DNA from: Mytilus galloprovincialis
Lineage: Eukaryota; Mollusca; Bivalvia; Mytilida; Mytilidae
NCBI RefSeq assembly: GCF_965363235.1
Contig: NC_134843.1
Location: forward strand, 4,154,001 to 4,218,000
Length of the DNA stretch: 64,000 bases
Reading direction: 5' to 3'
Part shown: in pieces, positions 1-11,175 of the stretch
How positions within the stretch are numbered: the stretch's first letter is position 1
Layout: every line of letters starts with the position of its first letter
Translations under genes and position numbers: made by a program
Notes under the pieces: model-generated
Told to the model about the DNA's origin: nothing
Databases searched by the model: none
What the model saw: only the letters and a program-made list of their open reading frames with translations

Positions 1-835
1 GCCCCTGAATTGGTAATTTTAACTAAATTTTGCTGTTTTTGGTTATTATCTTGAATATTATTATAGATAGAGATAAACTGTAAACAGCAATAATGTTCAG
101 CAAAGTAAGATTTACAAATAAGTCAAACATAACCAAAATGGTCAGTTGACCCTCTTAAGGAGTTATTGCCCTTTATAGTCAATTTTTAACCATTTTTCGT
201 AGATCTTAGACTTAGTAATCTTTTACAAAAATCTTCTCCTCTGAAACTGCTGGGCCAAATTAAACAAAACTTGGCCATAATCATCATTAGGGTATCTAGT
301 TTAAAAAATGTGTCCGGTGACCCGGCATACCAACCAAGATGGCTGCCATGGCTAAAAATAGAACATAGGGATAAAATGCAGTTTTTGGCTTATATCTCAA
401 AAACCAAAGCATTTAGAGCAAATCTGACATGGGGGTAATTGTTAATCAGGTCAAGATCTACAAAATGATGTATCTGCCCTGCATTTCTCAGATGAATTGG
501 ACAACCCGTTGTTAGGTTGCTGCCCCTAAATTTGTAATTTTAAGAAATTTTGCTGTTTTTGGTTATTATCTTGAATTTTATTATAGACAGAGATAAACAG
601 TTTTTCATAATTTTCATAAAATTTGTAAATTTTTACTAACATTTTCCATTGTAACTACTGGGCCAAGTTCATTATAGATAGAGATAATTGTAAGCAGCAA
701 GAATGTTCAGTAAAGTAAGATCTACAAACAGATCACCATCACCAAAACACAAGTTTGTCATGAATCCATCTGTGTCCTTTGTTTGATATTCACATAGACC
801 AAGGTGAGCGACACAGGCTCTTTAGACCCATTAGT
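1..835 (-). mobile_element. Pearl-like element, GCTCAC family, partial
   Basis: Read on the minus strand this starts with GAGCCTGTGTCGCTCACC (near 800-820) and continues with the same text as the complete copy at 27003-28258, including the CATCTTGGTTGG and GGTCACCGGACAC blocks. Its other end lies left of the window. The outer hairpin arm next to 825 has diverged. It is a non-coding, non-autonomous element; the small frames inside it are chance. Confidence 0.75.
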
Positions 836-2044
836 TTTATATAAAGATGTCCGTTTGTCTGTTGTAAGAACTAACACATTTTTTTTTCTCTATTTCAGGA
901 CATACACATGGCGGTCAAATGTTTCCATACATAATAAGTTCCTACTTAATAAATCCTTTTTATGCAGGACTGTATCAGCATGGGGACACCTTTATCTATG
1001 TATCAATGGGAACGTACTATTGGGGCTTTCCTATGAGAATTGGAACCCAACATGAAATTACAAAAATAACCTTAGTAGCAGTATGATTAAACAGTTGAGA
1101 ATCTTGTGACAAAAATACCTCATTTACAAACTTCAAAAATAGATCTTTTCATTGTTTGGCAGGCATCTGTTATAATTTCACAAATTATATTTTTCTGGTA
1201 ATATGTAACAATGAAAAAAAATATTAACAGAACTACCATATCAATGTTATCCATTTACCGCATCAATATGTACGAAGCGACAAAAAATATTTTCAAATGT
1301 TGCTTTGGGAGTAAATTCCTTACATACCAAACTCAATGTATGTTTCTAGTTGCTGAATACATCTCTGACACATTCCTATTTTCCGTTTGAGTATTATTAG
1401 CTAGTCAATAGAGGTTCAATAAAAATATGTCAAAAGAATCGATTCAATTCAGCATAGATTTATTCTTTCCATTAGTACAAGTCACTACGCAAATTCAAAC
1501 TGATCTTAGTTCGATGTAACCATTTAATACAAATGACACAAAAAAGACTGCGCATATTTTTTTATATACTAGTATGTTTAAAAAAATCGAGACGATCAAT
1601 TCGTTAAATTGTTTTTAAAGAAAGTAAATTAATTGAAATTGAAATTGTAATTCTCTGAAATCTAGCTTGAGAGGAGGAATACCACAACCGATAACGAGGG
1701 TATATATTGGCTTTATTTACAGCCATTGCAACAACTCGAAAAAAATCTTAACTGATTTCTTTAACACCTTGACATTCAGACTTGGAATGCTATTTCGTTG
1801 ATTTACGGGTATCGTCGAACTTGTTTTACTTCTGACTATTAAACTAAACTCACCAATAATTGGAATTGTTATTGATTTCAGTAAAATTGCTTAAACCAAA
1901 CTTACTTGTATTTCATATGTATATAATGTGTTTATGTTTAAACCGATTTTTTTTTAAAATTTATAATATACTACTTAGTAACATATGTTGTATATTTTTT
2001 TCTGGGTGTTTTATTTTATTTTTATTTTGTTTCATTTTCTATAT
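836..2044. other. AT-rich intergenic sequence, nothing recognised
   Basis: No gene, RNA or clear repeat boundary was seen here. Short open frames are AT-rich chance frames without recognisable residues. Confidence 0.5.
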
Positions 2045-2440
2045 AAAAAAGAAGATGTGGTATGATTGCCAATGAGACAACTATCCTCAAAAGACCAAAA
2101 TGACACAGACATTAACAACTATAGCTCACCGTACGGCCTTCAACAATGAGCAAAGCCTATACCGCATAGTCAGCTATAAAAGGCCCCGATAAGACAATGT
2201 AAAACAATTCAAACGAGAAAACTAACGGCCTTATTTATGTAAAAAAAAATGAACGAAAAACAAATATGTAACACATAAACAAACGACAACCACTGAATTA
2301 CAGGCTCCTCACTTGGGACAGGCACATGCATAAATAATGTGGCGGGGTTAAACATGTTAGCGGGATACCAACCCTCTATGTCGTGATAAAATTCTAAAAA
2401 TACAGAATGAAGAAGACTATACTAAAAGGGAATGAACGAC
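2045..2440 (+). repeat. Mussel interspersed repeat (GAAGATGTGGTATG family)
   Basis: Begins with GAAGATGTGGTATGATTGCC followed by AATGAGACAACTATCC, then GTACGGCCTTCAACAATGAG and ACATAAACAAACGACAACC. The same sequence recurs at 10972-11175 (+) and, as minus-strand fragments, at 9690-9775 and 59020-59155. I recognise it as one of the commonest mussel repeats. Its class (SINE, MITE or retroelement tail) is not clear from these copies. Confidence 0.75.
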
Positions 2441-2717
2441 GCTACCTCTCTAGTTATGTTATACATATGTGCTGTTGTAATAAAATATAAAAAAAAACCT
2501 AATATCAATTCATTGCATGCGTTCGAAGCGCTTTCTTGAATTATTTTCACCAGGAAAGCGCAAAGCCGAATATTTAAAAGAGTTCTATGACAAAAAAAGA
2601 ACCTAGAATAATGATCAACACCAACTTTGCCTTAGCAAGTTGATACCTTAGTTTCTTAAAAATTCATCAATTTATAAAAAGAAAAAATAATGGAATTAAG
2701 GTTTGTTATGAATCATG

Positions 2718-2915
2718 GAATACCGTTCTCGAGCACCTGAGGTCACCCCGGTGTTTGGTAGGGTTCGTGTTCCTCAGTCTTTAGTTTTCTATGTTGTATT
2801 GTGTATAAAAAGTAAAATCCCAAAAATACTGAACTCCGAGGAAAATTCAATACGGAATGTTTCTAATCAAATGGCAAAATCAAAAGCTCAAACACATCAA
2901 ACGAATGGATAACAA
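2718..2915 (+). repeat. Mussel interspersed repeat fragments
   Basis: GAGCACCTGAGGTCACCCC and TTTAGTTTTCTATGTTGT match the block at 17830-17910. The AAAATACTGAACTC stretch matches 60230-60365. Two repeat pieces appear to be joined here. The 65-residue open frame over them is not a gene. Confidence 0.6.
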
Positions 2916-3236
2916 CTTATATAATGCCTTTTTAAAGTTGACGAAACAAGAAAAGAGAAGCTTAGGGCCCATTTGAGTATATGTTGCTATTAATGTTTTG
3001 AGAACAAACATATGGTCACTTGTGGGTTCTCTTCTTCTTGCAAAAACATATCTGTTCTTTACATATTATATTTCTCTTGGATAAAAAAAAAACAACTCTC
3101 TAGCCTTGTGTTCAATATTTTTGCAAAAACCATTCCTAGTGCACTTCAAATTGTTATTATACCTCTATAATTTGAGGGTCATCAGTAGAACCACTTTTAA
3201 ATAAATCCTTTTGTCCACATAGCAGGAAATGAATTC

Positions 3237-3495
3237 ATCATAGTTACCAGGATTAAATTTTGTATCTACGCCCTACGCGCGTTTCGTCTACAAAAGACTC
3301 GTCAGTGACGCTCGAATCCAAAAAGGTTAAAAGGCCAAATAAAGTACGTAGTTGAAGAATATTGAGGACCAAAATTCCTAAAAGTTTTGCCAAGAACAGC
3401 TAAGGTACCCTATTCATGAGGTAGAAAAGCCTTAGTATTTCAAAAATTCAAAAGTTTTGTAAACAGATAATTTATAAATATGACCACATCAATGA
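3237..3495 (-). repeat. Mussel repeat with CGCGCGTTTCGTCTAC motif
   Basis: On the minus strand this carries the GTAGACGAAACGCGCG block familiar from mussel genomes, followed by an AT-rich tail. A related sequence lies at 18770-18960 (+), where GTGTGGACGAGGCGCG occupies the same place. Confidence 0.55.
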
Positions 3496-3599
3496 AGGAA
3501 CCAGTTAAAAGAATATGATTAAATATTTTTTTTTAAACTTGTTATCAAAAATGAATGGCAACATTTTAGCATTTCATTTAAGATCATGTCAAATTCACT

Positions 3600-4033
3600 T
3601 GACTTCTTATTCTTTAATGTATATATTGCTGCAATTACTTCTTTATCATTAATCTGAACAAGTTCTACAAATATTTTTTTTCCTTTTCCAATTGCTTAAA
3701 TCGTTGAATAATATTGTTATCAGTTGTATAGCAAACAGTCGTCTGCAAAAAGTCGGACTGACGAATTTACTGCATCTGGTAGATCGTTTGTGTGACACAA
3801 GAAGATGATGGGTCCTAGCACCGTTCCTTGGGGGGTCCGGATTCAACCTCAGTTTGCTCCTTTAAGTTGGACTCGCATTTTTCTTTCTGTTAGGAATGAA
3901 GTAAGGCATTTGGGGTGATAATTACTCTAATTCCATATTGATTCATTTTGTGCAGGAGTCGATCATGAGGTAAAGTTGATTGATTTGGAAAAATCCAGAA
4001 TCGCAATGTCTACCTGGTTTCCTTTATCGTATG
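3600..4033 (-). mobile_element. LINE reverse transcriptase, C-terminal part (decayed)
   Basis: The minus strand reads VDIAILDFSK just inside 4028, then [18 protein letters not shown] around 3790-3830 and [11 protein letters not shown] around 3730-3760. These are the palm motifs of a non-LTR reverse transcriptase, with FADD as the catalytic box, resembling Jockey/CR1-type LINEs. Stops and frame changes interrupt it, so it is dead. It is the downstream half of the LINE whose upstream half lies at 16804-19700; the two halves are separated by the integrase element at 4034-16803. Confidence 0.85.
4028..4033. repeat. Left target-site duplication of the integrase element
   Basis: CGTATG here is repeated exactly at 16804-16809, directly outside the two inverted-repeat ends. 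Removing the element and one copy of CGTATG makes the minus-strand LINE read straight through (LQSYDKGNQVDIAIL), which fixes the insertion point to the base. Confidence 0.9.
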
Positions 4034-4477
4034 TATGGAAGCGCATATGGTACACCCCTTGTAAAGTTATTTTGTTGCTAATAAGTCGGAATTATTAGTC
4101 AAGTTGTGTGTTATAAGCTGGAATCTTATCATCAAGTTGAAGTCAAGTTGTCGGAATGATGTAGAAAAATTGTTTTACAATGTCGACTTGCTGATATAAA
4201 TATAATGGCATAGTAATAAGAAGTCGACACGTTGAATTCAACTTATTAATTGATTAAGTCGACACAACTTGTTTATTTGATATTAAATCATCATGTTGAA
4301 GTCAACTTGTCGGAATGATGTAGATAAAGTTTTTATTACAATGTCGACTTGCTAATATAAATGTAAATGACATAAAATAAGAAGTCGACTTGTTTATTAA
4401 TTAAGTCAACTTGCTTATTTGATGTTAACTTTATTCGTTCTCACGGTCAGATTCCCACGGTCCGTATTTTACTTCCT
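4034..4477 (+). repeat. Left terminal inverted repeat of the integrase element
   Basis: The reverse complement of 16362-16803 matches this segment almost base for base. Inside it a unit of roughly 170-180 bp occurs twice: GTCGGAATGATGTAGA with TACAATGTCGACTTGCT near 4150-4195 and again near 4310-4355. The motif GTCGACTT/AAGTCGAC recurs several times and is a candidate integrase binding site. The match stops at ACTTCCT (4471-4477). Confidence 0.95.
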
Positions 4478-4494
4478 GTGCTGACACATTAAAG

Positions 4495-4545
4495 ATGGAG
4501 ATCGACAGCAACAACATCAGCGGGAGCAGTGGAAACGAGTCATAA
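4495..4545 (+). other. Possible 5' leader exon of the integrase gene, with a short upstream frame
   Basis: Seventeen bases inside the left inverted repeat lies a GC-richer patch with a 16-codon frame (ATG at 4495, TAA at 4543-4545), followed at once by a consensus splice donor GTAAGT (4546-4551). It could be the non-coding first exon of the integrase transcript, joined to the acceptor at 5226. This is inference from splice motifs only. Confidence 0.35.
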
Positions 4546-4944
4546 GTAAGTTTATATTTGTTTTCTTTGGAGACTTAGCGTTATATTTTAATATGAAGCA
4601 ATACTGAACACAAAATGAAAAAGATCATAGGGAGAAAAAACGTTATTGTTTGAATGAAAGGGCATTGAAAAGTTACAGTTTAACGTGACCTGTGATAAGA
4701 TCTAGAGTAAGACGTCTGCTATTATTAAAGATATATTCTTCTTAAAGGGTTTCACCCCTCTCCCCACCATCCCATCACAAGTACACTACCCGTTCTGTAC
4801 GACTGTCAATGAAAAATGGAAAAAACTGAATGGTCCCTCCCTTTCGCCTTTCAGAGTCCTTTGTAGATCAATCTCCATGACTCATTTAATTCATAACAGC
4901 TAAGCAAAAAAAAAATTAGTAATCTAAACAAATAATTTGATTCA

Positions 4945-5110
4945 CAACTAGCAGGGTGGATCTTGTCATTTATAAGGGTTGGGTATGGGGATCCTAGCCC
5001 ACGATAAAGGGGAGTTCCAACTATATGTCCCCATTCAATTGCATTGATCTTCCAAATAAATGTAAAAAAGGGTTCCAACCCCGGACCCCCTGGATTCGCC
5101 ACTAATGCCA
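4945..5110 (-). mobile_element. Small hAT-like MITE
   Basis: On the minus strand this starts TTAGTGGCGAATCCAGGGGG and ends near GGATCCACCCTGCTAG, the imperfect inverted ends of a common non-autonomous hAT-like repeat. Related sequence is seen at 39449-39800 and 45406-45540. The 90-residue frame over it is spurious. Confidence 0.5.
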
Positions 5111-5225
5111 GGTAGAAAAGCATGATGCGAAACGAAATATGTGTTCACTTTATTTTGATATTGACCGATTAGAAGATTTTGCTATTCATTAAACATTTCA
5201 ATTGAAGAAATATCGTCTATTTCAG

Positions 5226-5289
5226 CTGCTTGGTCACCTGCCCGTCTAATAAATGGTCAAAGACTATGGAATCAAGCAATATTTTAAAG
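5226..5289 (+). other. Predicted first coding exon of the integrase gene
   Basis: A good acceptor (CGTCTATTTCAG ending at 5225) and a donor (AAAG|GTAATG, GT at 5290-5291) bound a 64-bp segment. An ATG at 5266 gives eight codons (MESSNILK) ending in phase 0. Joined to 5421-5457 and then to 6684, the frame stays open into the integrase frame. This is a prediction from splice signals and phase; no transcript was seen. Confidence 0.5.
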
Positions 5290-5420
5290 GTAATGTTGAA
5301 AGTAAAACAAAGAAATATGTTGCTGACATCGAACATCAAATCAACACACTTTGGCTTAAAAACAAACAAAATTTGTCAAAACTTTCTTGTATAGTTTTTA
5401 TAATGTTTTTCTTCATTTAG

Positions 5421-5457
5421 ACTAATCAGCTCCATCTTCGTGGAAAGTATGAAAAAG
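5421..5457 (+). other. Predicted second coding exon of the integrase gene
   Basis: Acceptor TTCTTCATTTAG ends at 5420 and donor AAAAAG|GT begins at 5458. The 37-bp exon adds TNQLHLRGKYEK and one base; that base plus GA at 6684-6685 forms a glycine codon, continuing as GIPYPGDDAS in the integrase frame. The phase match over both junctions is the main support. Confidence 0.5.
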
Positions 5458-6625
5458 GTTTAATACTGTATTGTGATTTATTTTTTGTAAAAACTGCACC
5501 TTAAACGGCCAAAAATTACAAAAAATAAAGGATTACCAAAATAGGAAAAATGAGCACACATTTACACGGCTCTAGCGAAAAATATAGTGAACCATGATAT
5601 AAAGTTTTCTTCATATTTTGTCTAGCATGCGCAGTAAAAGCGAGACATGTAGGTACGATTTTACAGGCGACGGTGAATATATGGCGTTAACATTGCAACC
5701 AAGTTTGCTGTTCATGTCTTTATCTCGTGAAGCATAACGAGTAAGGTTCTTATATTTAGGATGCAGATTTCCTACATATTGTTCTTGCCAGTCAGTCATG
5801 TGCCATTTATCTTTGACCTATTTTGAATGCTTGAATGACCCTGAAGAACTCTAATAGTCAATTTTGCAACCATATCTCAAGAAATAGAAGTCTAAGGTTG
5901 ATAATATTTGGCATTAACGTCTCCAACTACAAGGGGATGATAGTCTGAAGTGTAATTTTAGCTTTGACTTAGGTTGATGATATTAGACAAGGAGGTTCCC
6001 CACTACCAGGGGATGTCATTTTGATACCTGTAATTTGATCTTGGCCTTGTTTTTATGGTTGATTGACTTTGACAATATGCGACCAAATTTTATAAATTAG
6101 TCAATGATTGATAAAGAACTAGATATCATGTTTAAGGAGGCATGATGTTACAACAAATTTAGCAAAAATTGAAACATATTTTTTTCATAACAAATTTTAT
6201 TCATTAGGTACACTATTCGTTGTTTCTTTAAGATATGGTACAAAAATCAACCAAACAAAATAAATTCGTTTAGGCATCAGATGACTTTTAAAATGTTTAT
6301 TCGATTGCAATATGCTGGAAGAAGATATGTCCTCTTGTTTGAAAATGAAAACATGTTCAAATGTAAAAATATCATATGCTTATACCTGATACCTATAACG
6401 GGTAAATTTAAAAATGAAATATGTTATAAATATCGCCATGAAGATTTATTTTGGATTGTCAAAACTTACTGTGTATTTTTCCATTTCGTATTCCATTAAA
6501 TGTGAAGGCGCAGCGCATTTCCTAGTAGTTTTATAGTAAGCTGATGACGTCACAGTGAACACCCTATTTAGATATCAAGCCAATCGGATTTTTCATTTTA
6601 TCATTACATCATACGTGTAATTTCT

Positions 6626-7882
6626 ATGTTTATGTTTCAGTTACTCTGTTGTCTCCTTTGTGTTGCTGATCATGACGTTACAGGAATACCTTACCCAGGC
6701 GATGATGCTTCTGTGCCTGAACTAGTCCAATACTATCATCAATTATGCTACACGTCCCTTCAAATATGTGGATTTCTCTTGTTTGTTCACGGAACATTCA
6801 TGAGTTGTTCCATGTTAAAAAGACTTAAGAGAAGATTAAATATCAGACGGCGTAACAACCAGTCGCCATTACCTACAGTTGTAAGGACAATCCTGGCTTT
6901 ACACCGTAATGGCCTGTCTAATGTTGGATACAGGTATATGTGGAGGACTCTGGACATAGGCTTTGGACTTTGCGTCACACAATCAAGAGCAAGGCTTTGC
7001 TTAAGAACAATAGACCAACAGGGTGTACTTAACAGATCGCATCGAGTTCTTCGAAGGAGAGTGTACTACAATAGAGGACCAAAATATCTGATTCATGTCG
7101 ATGGTTACGATAAATTAAAACCCTACGGCATAGCTATACATGGGGCAATCGATGGATACTCTCGTAAACTTTTATGGTTGATAGCAAGTCCCTCCAACAA
7201 TAACCCCAGATATGTCGGTTACTGGTATCTTAATTGGATCAAACAAAGAAAGATGCTTCCAAGGGTTGTTCGATCGGATGCAGGAACAGAAAACGTCATA
7301 ATGAGGGATTTACAAAGATCGTTGCGACATAATCAAAACGATGAAATGTCGGGACAAAATTCTTTTCTCGTCGGCAGATCTGTTGCAAATCAAAGAATAG
7401 AAAGGCTTTGGGGTACACTAAAAACGAGTTTCACCCAGTTTTGGAGAAACCGTTTCCAGGATTTCCAAGACACTGGACTTCTTAATGTATCGTGTCCAGT
7501 ACATAAAGAATGTGTTCGATTTTGTTTCCTCTCCGTTATCCAACATCAATTGGACATGTTTGCTGAGAACTGGAACTCACATAGAATAAGAAGACAACGT
7601 GCTGAAGTTGTAACACCAAGTGGTATTCCAAATATGTTATACTATCAGCCAGAGTTCTTTGGTGGAAGAGACTGTTCATTTCCTTTACCATGTAACTTAC
7701 AAACAATTGACAATCTCATAGAGGAATATACAGATACCTTTCCAGAGCATGGCTGTAGCAATGAATTTATTAACATTGTCGAGTTGCTTACTGGAAACAG
7801 ACGAGATCAGTTTCCCATCATCACATCATACGATGACGCAGAGCTATTGTTTCGGACATTGATTGCTGCCTTACCGAATTGA
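6626..7882 (+). CDS. Integrase (DDE, retroviral-integrase-like core) of the large inverted-repeat transposon
   Basis: This 418-residue frame ends at TGA 7880-7882. Residues 31-80 form a basic helix-turn-helix-like region (KRLKRRLNIRRRN). The catalytic core reads HVDGYDKLKPYG (D159), VVRSDAGTENV (D218) and NQRIERLWGTL (E259): a D-59-D-41-E layout typical of retroviral-type integrases that catalyse DNA strand transfer in the nucleus. The C-terminal part (SHRIR, SGIPNMLYYQP) matches, from memory, the integrase core family found in many fish, cnidarian and mollusc genes. The first residues (MFMFQ) overlap a likely intron end; the real coding start may be in exons at 5266-5289 and 5421-5457, with an acceptor at 6681-6683, giving 419 residues. 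It is the only clear gene within the 4034-16803 element and looks whole. A cAMP-response-like TGACGTCA lies at 6544-6551, just upstream. Confidence 0.9.
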   Translation: MFMFQLLCCLLCVADHDVTGIPYPGDDASVPELVQYYHQLCYTSLQICGFLLFVHGTFMSCSMLKRLKRRLNIRRRNNQSPLPTVVRTILALHRNGLSNVGYRYMWRTLDIGFGLCVTQSRARLCLRTIDQQGVLNRSHRVLRRRVYYNRGPKYLIHVDGYDKLKPYGIAIHGAIDGYSRKLLWLIASPSNNNPRYVGYWYLNWIKQRKMLPRVVRSDAGTENVIMRDLQRSLRHNQNDEMSGQNSFLVGRSVANQRIERLWGTLKTSFTQFWRNRFQDFQDTGLLNVSCPVHKECVRFCFLSVIQHQLDMFAENWNSHRIRRQRAEVVTPSGIPNMLYYQPEFFGGRDCSFPLPCNLQTIDNLIEEYTDTFPEHGCSNEFINIVELLTGNRRDQFPIITSYDDAELLFRTLIAALPN

Positions 7883-8340
7883 ACATTTGCTATACATTTT
7901 TTATACAATAATGATTTTGCATAAACATTTTTTTAGAAATTAATTATATATATAATATAAGTAGGTTTGATATTTGGTTTTACCATACAAGAATTAAATC
8001 AAACAAAATTACTAGGAGTTACTATATACTGTTTCTTGGTCTAGATTTTTTGTTGTTGATTATGGTAAATATAAAAGAAAATACTCTCTACGCCTAGTGC
8101 AGCATGATACGATCACATTTATCAAGGGAACAAACAGTAGGGCAAGTGTTGACACAAAGCTCATGCCTGATTTGTAACGCCTGGTCTCGGCACAAAAAAG
8201 TTTGCCAATGGGATATGATATTCCTATGTTGATCGCATTCGTTTGAATGGTTTTGTTTCTACTTTCTTGTACTCAAGGATCTAGTTTAATGACAAACTTT
8301 TTGCGCCAATACTTTAGGATATGAAACAAAAGACTATTAA
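7883..8340. other. Non-coding sequence downstream of the integrase
   Basis: AT-rich sequence with a TATATA run near 7945-7965. No gene or clear repeat was recognised. Confidence 0.5.
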
Positions 8341-8900
8341 GAGGCTGTATCGCTCACATCAACCGTGGCTACATAAGCCAGCCCAATTTAGACCCCGATA
8401 TAATAGGTATGTTCCCCGTTATTGCCCATCAAGGATGGATATAGCACTGCTTGAAAAGTGTTCATACAAAAACAAATGTTATCAAGTTTGGTCTCAGTAG
8501 TTTTGTTTAAGATCTTTGATCCCCCTGGCCCTCAGCTCAGGGTCCAATGTTAAACTATGTTGTTAGTAATTCCTGCAATCTTGGGTTATAGTCTTGAACC
8601 TACCAGACATAGTTTGCCTGTGCATTTTAAAAGATCATTGTGACCAAGTTTCATTGTAATTTGCACTGTACTTTTAGAAAATATCTTTCAATAAATTTCG
8701 CCATATGGTATAATCTCAACTACGTTCGTCACTGGCAATCAAGTTGGATTGTACCCTGTCCTGCCGAACACAATTTTGCTAGAAGGCCATCCAATGATAA
8801 GTTTTGCTTCAATTTGCTTAGTAGTTTCTAAGTAGAAGATCTTTCTATGCATTTCCAAATAAGATGCACTTACACTACGTTTTCCGCGGGCGGCCATCTA
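8341..8900 (+). repeat. Old pearl-like remnant
   Basis: GAGGCTGTATCGCTCAC at the left end and the scattered GACCAAGTTT and AGTAGTTT blocks resemble a very diverged GCTCAC-family element (compare 27003-28258). Boundaries are uncertain. Confidence 0.35.
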
Positions 8901-9689
8901 CGATTGGAGACATACCTGACAGATATATTTATTGTAAGGATTTACTAGTAGTTTGTTTGCAATTAGTTCTATAAATTCTGTGTAAAAATGTGCTCCGTAG
9001 AGCGTAGCAAGTAACGACCGTATAAAGGGTACTTCGGGTAAGTGTTGACACAAAGTAAATGTAGACATATTAAATTGCTAGACTCCATCCAATTCAATCC
9101 TCCGAAAGGGCCAATCACATCTCTAGACCCGATTTGGGCCTCTTGTTTGTTGGAAACGATAAACTAAAAACTTAAAAAATTAAGTAAAACACAATGTATG
9201 AAATCTACAAAATAAAAATATAAATCTATAAAGTATACACATGTCGAACAACATTTTTCGTTTCATCAAGTTGAAGCATTTTCAGTCTAGATCCTTTTTG
9301 GTACTCTTCTTTTTCAAAACCGCCAACAAATTACATAATCCATTAAAATACCTTCATATGATTTCTGTTCCAAACATCTTCATCAAAATCGGACAAAAAA
9401 AATTGATTTCCAATTTGTTCTTGGTTCACCCCTTTTGGCCTTGTGTTTCTCAAAAACGGTAAATTCAACATCAAATATTTAAAACTATCTCCTACAGGGT
9501 CCAATGTGAAATCGTTGTTCCCCTCGGAGGCCTTGGATCAAACCAAAACCGGCCGAAAACAATTTGCAAAGGGAACTAGGTTTTGTTCCAATTGGTTGTT
9601 TTGAGCAACTGTTTAACTATGTTCCCGCTATGCCAGATCGTTTAAAAAGAATCAATACAAGAACCAATGTAAACAAGTTTGGTTCCAAT

Positions 9690-9775
9690 TGACCTATAAT
9701 TGTTAATGTTTGTGTCATTTTGGTCTTTTGTGGATAGTTGTCTCATTGGCAATCATACCACATCTTCTTTTTTAT
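9690..9775 (-). repeat. Fragment of the GAAGATGTGGTATG mussel repeat
   Basis: The minus strand begins GAAGATGTGGTATGATTGCC and runs about 85 bp to AACATTAAC, matching 2051 onward and 10977 onward. Only the 5' end of the repeat is present. Confidence 0.7.
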
Positions 9776-9834
9776 AAGTAAGTTCAGAGAAGATATTTGA
9801 ATGCATTTCATACAAGTGTGGCAGTTAGTAGATA

Positions 9835-10160
9835 GATATAGGAAGATGTGGTGTGAGTGCCAATGAGACAACTCTCCATCCAAATAACAATTTAAAAATT
9901 AAACCATTATAGGTTAAAGTACGGCCTTCAACACGGAGCCTTGGCTCACACCGAACAACAAGCTATAAAGGGCCCCAAAATTATTAGTGTAAAACCATTC
10001 AAACGGGAAAACCAACGGTCTAATCTATATAAACAAAACGAGAAACACGTATATATTACATAAACAAACGACAACTACTGTACATCAGATTCCTGACTTA
10101 GGACAGGTGCAAACATTTGCAGCGAGTTTCTGATTTAGGTCTGGCATATCTGGAAAGTAG
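9835..10160 (+). repeat. Mussel repeat, GTGTGAGTGCC subfamily
   Basis: Starts GGAAGATGTGGTGTGAGTGCC, includes GAGCCTTGGCTCACACCGAA and ends near GACAGGTGCAAACATTTGC. An inverted copy lies at 14342-14655, and shorter minus-strand copies lie at 23904-24040 and 48776-48975. It is a relative of the 2045-2440 repeat. Confidence 0.75.
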
Positions 10161-10971
10161 GATGAAAACAATTTTAAAACTAGATCATCATTGCTGAGTG
10201 TTATCCATGCCCGCCGTCATTTTACACCAAATTTATGAAATTTTGGAAGTCTTTTCGAATATTCTCTAGAAAATCTTCAATGGGTTTTTAAATTTTTATT
10301 GTAAATATACACACTGCAGTTTAATATTCATAGATCAGTAAAAAAAATATATTGTACTCTTGCATCCAATCACGGCGTTACTAAGTTGACTTCCTTCATC
10401 TGCCTTGGGTACACAAAAGGCCAACCTAATGTTGGGGAAATGTAATATATTGTAGTACCGGTTTCCCTTTAAATGATGTTTTAATTTATTTTTTTTTTAA
10501 TTTTTTTTTTACAAAACTTTGGAATTTGCCCAACAAATTTTGCATGCAGTATCACAATAATAATGATTTGTCCTCTGAAACGTCAAATATTACTTTTGAA
10601 TCATATATTTTCTTGTTTTCCAAAAACAAATGCGTTAAATTTCCATCTTAGAAACTGCCAACTTTAAGTTTGAGAGATTTACTCGAGGATGGTATTAAAT
10701 TTATGTCTTCATCAGTCCAATGATCCTTGATTATATGTGCATCGAAAATTTTAATAAAAAGAGTCACTAAATAACAAAATGATTTTGGTTTTGGGATTTA
10801 AAGGTGACTACTAACACCATAAATTGAGGTGTATACCCAATTAAAAGTGCTAAAATACAAAAATGTGACCACAAAACTTTTTATGAACAGAAAGAAATTT
10901 AAATCTATATACTAGTCTATCATTTAAAACAATTTGCAGCCGTGTTTTATTCCGGAACTGTTATATTATAA

Positions 10972-11175
10972 AAAAGAAGATGTGGTATGATTGCCAATGA
11001 GGCAACTATAAATATCCACAAAAATGACCCAAACATTAACAACTATAGGTCATCGTACGGCCTTCAACAATGAGCAAAGCCCATACCGCATAGTCAGCTA
11101 TAAAAGGCCACGATAAGACCGGTAAAACAATTCAAACGAGAAAACTAACGGCCTTATTTATGTAAAAAAAAAATG
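10972..11175 (+). repeat. GAAGATGTGGTATG mussel repeat, 3' shortened
   Basis: It matches the first 200 bp of 2045-2440 closely (GTACGGCCTTCAACAATGAG, then AAAACTAACGGCCTTATTT) and stops in an A-rich run. Confidence 0.75.

Noticed and set aside
3649-3846. 65-residue minus-strand frame with [14 protein letters not shown]
   Set aside because: It is an out-of-frame reading of the LINE reverse transcriptase palm region; the true frame carries the FADD motif.
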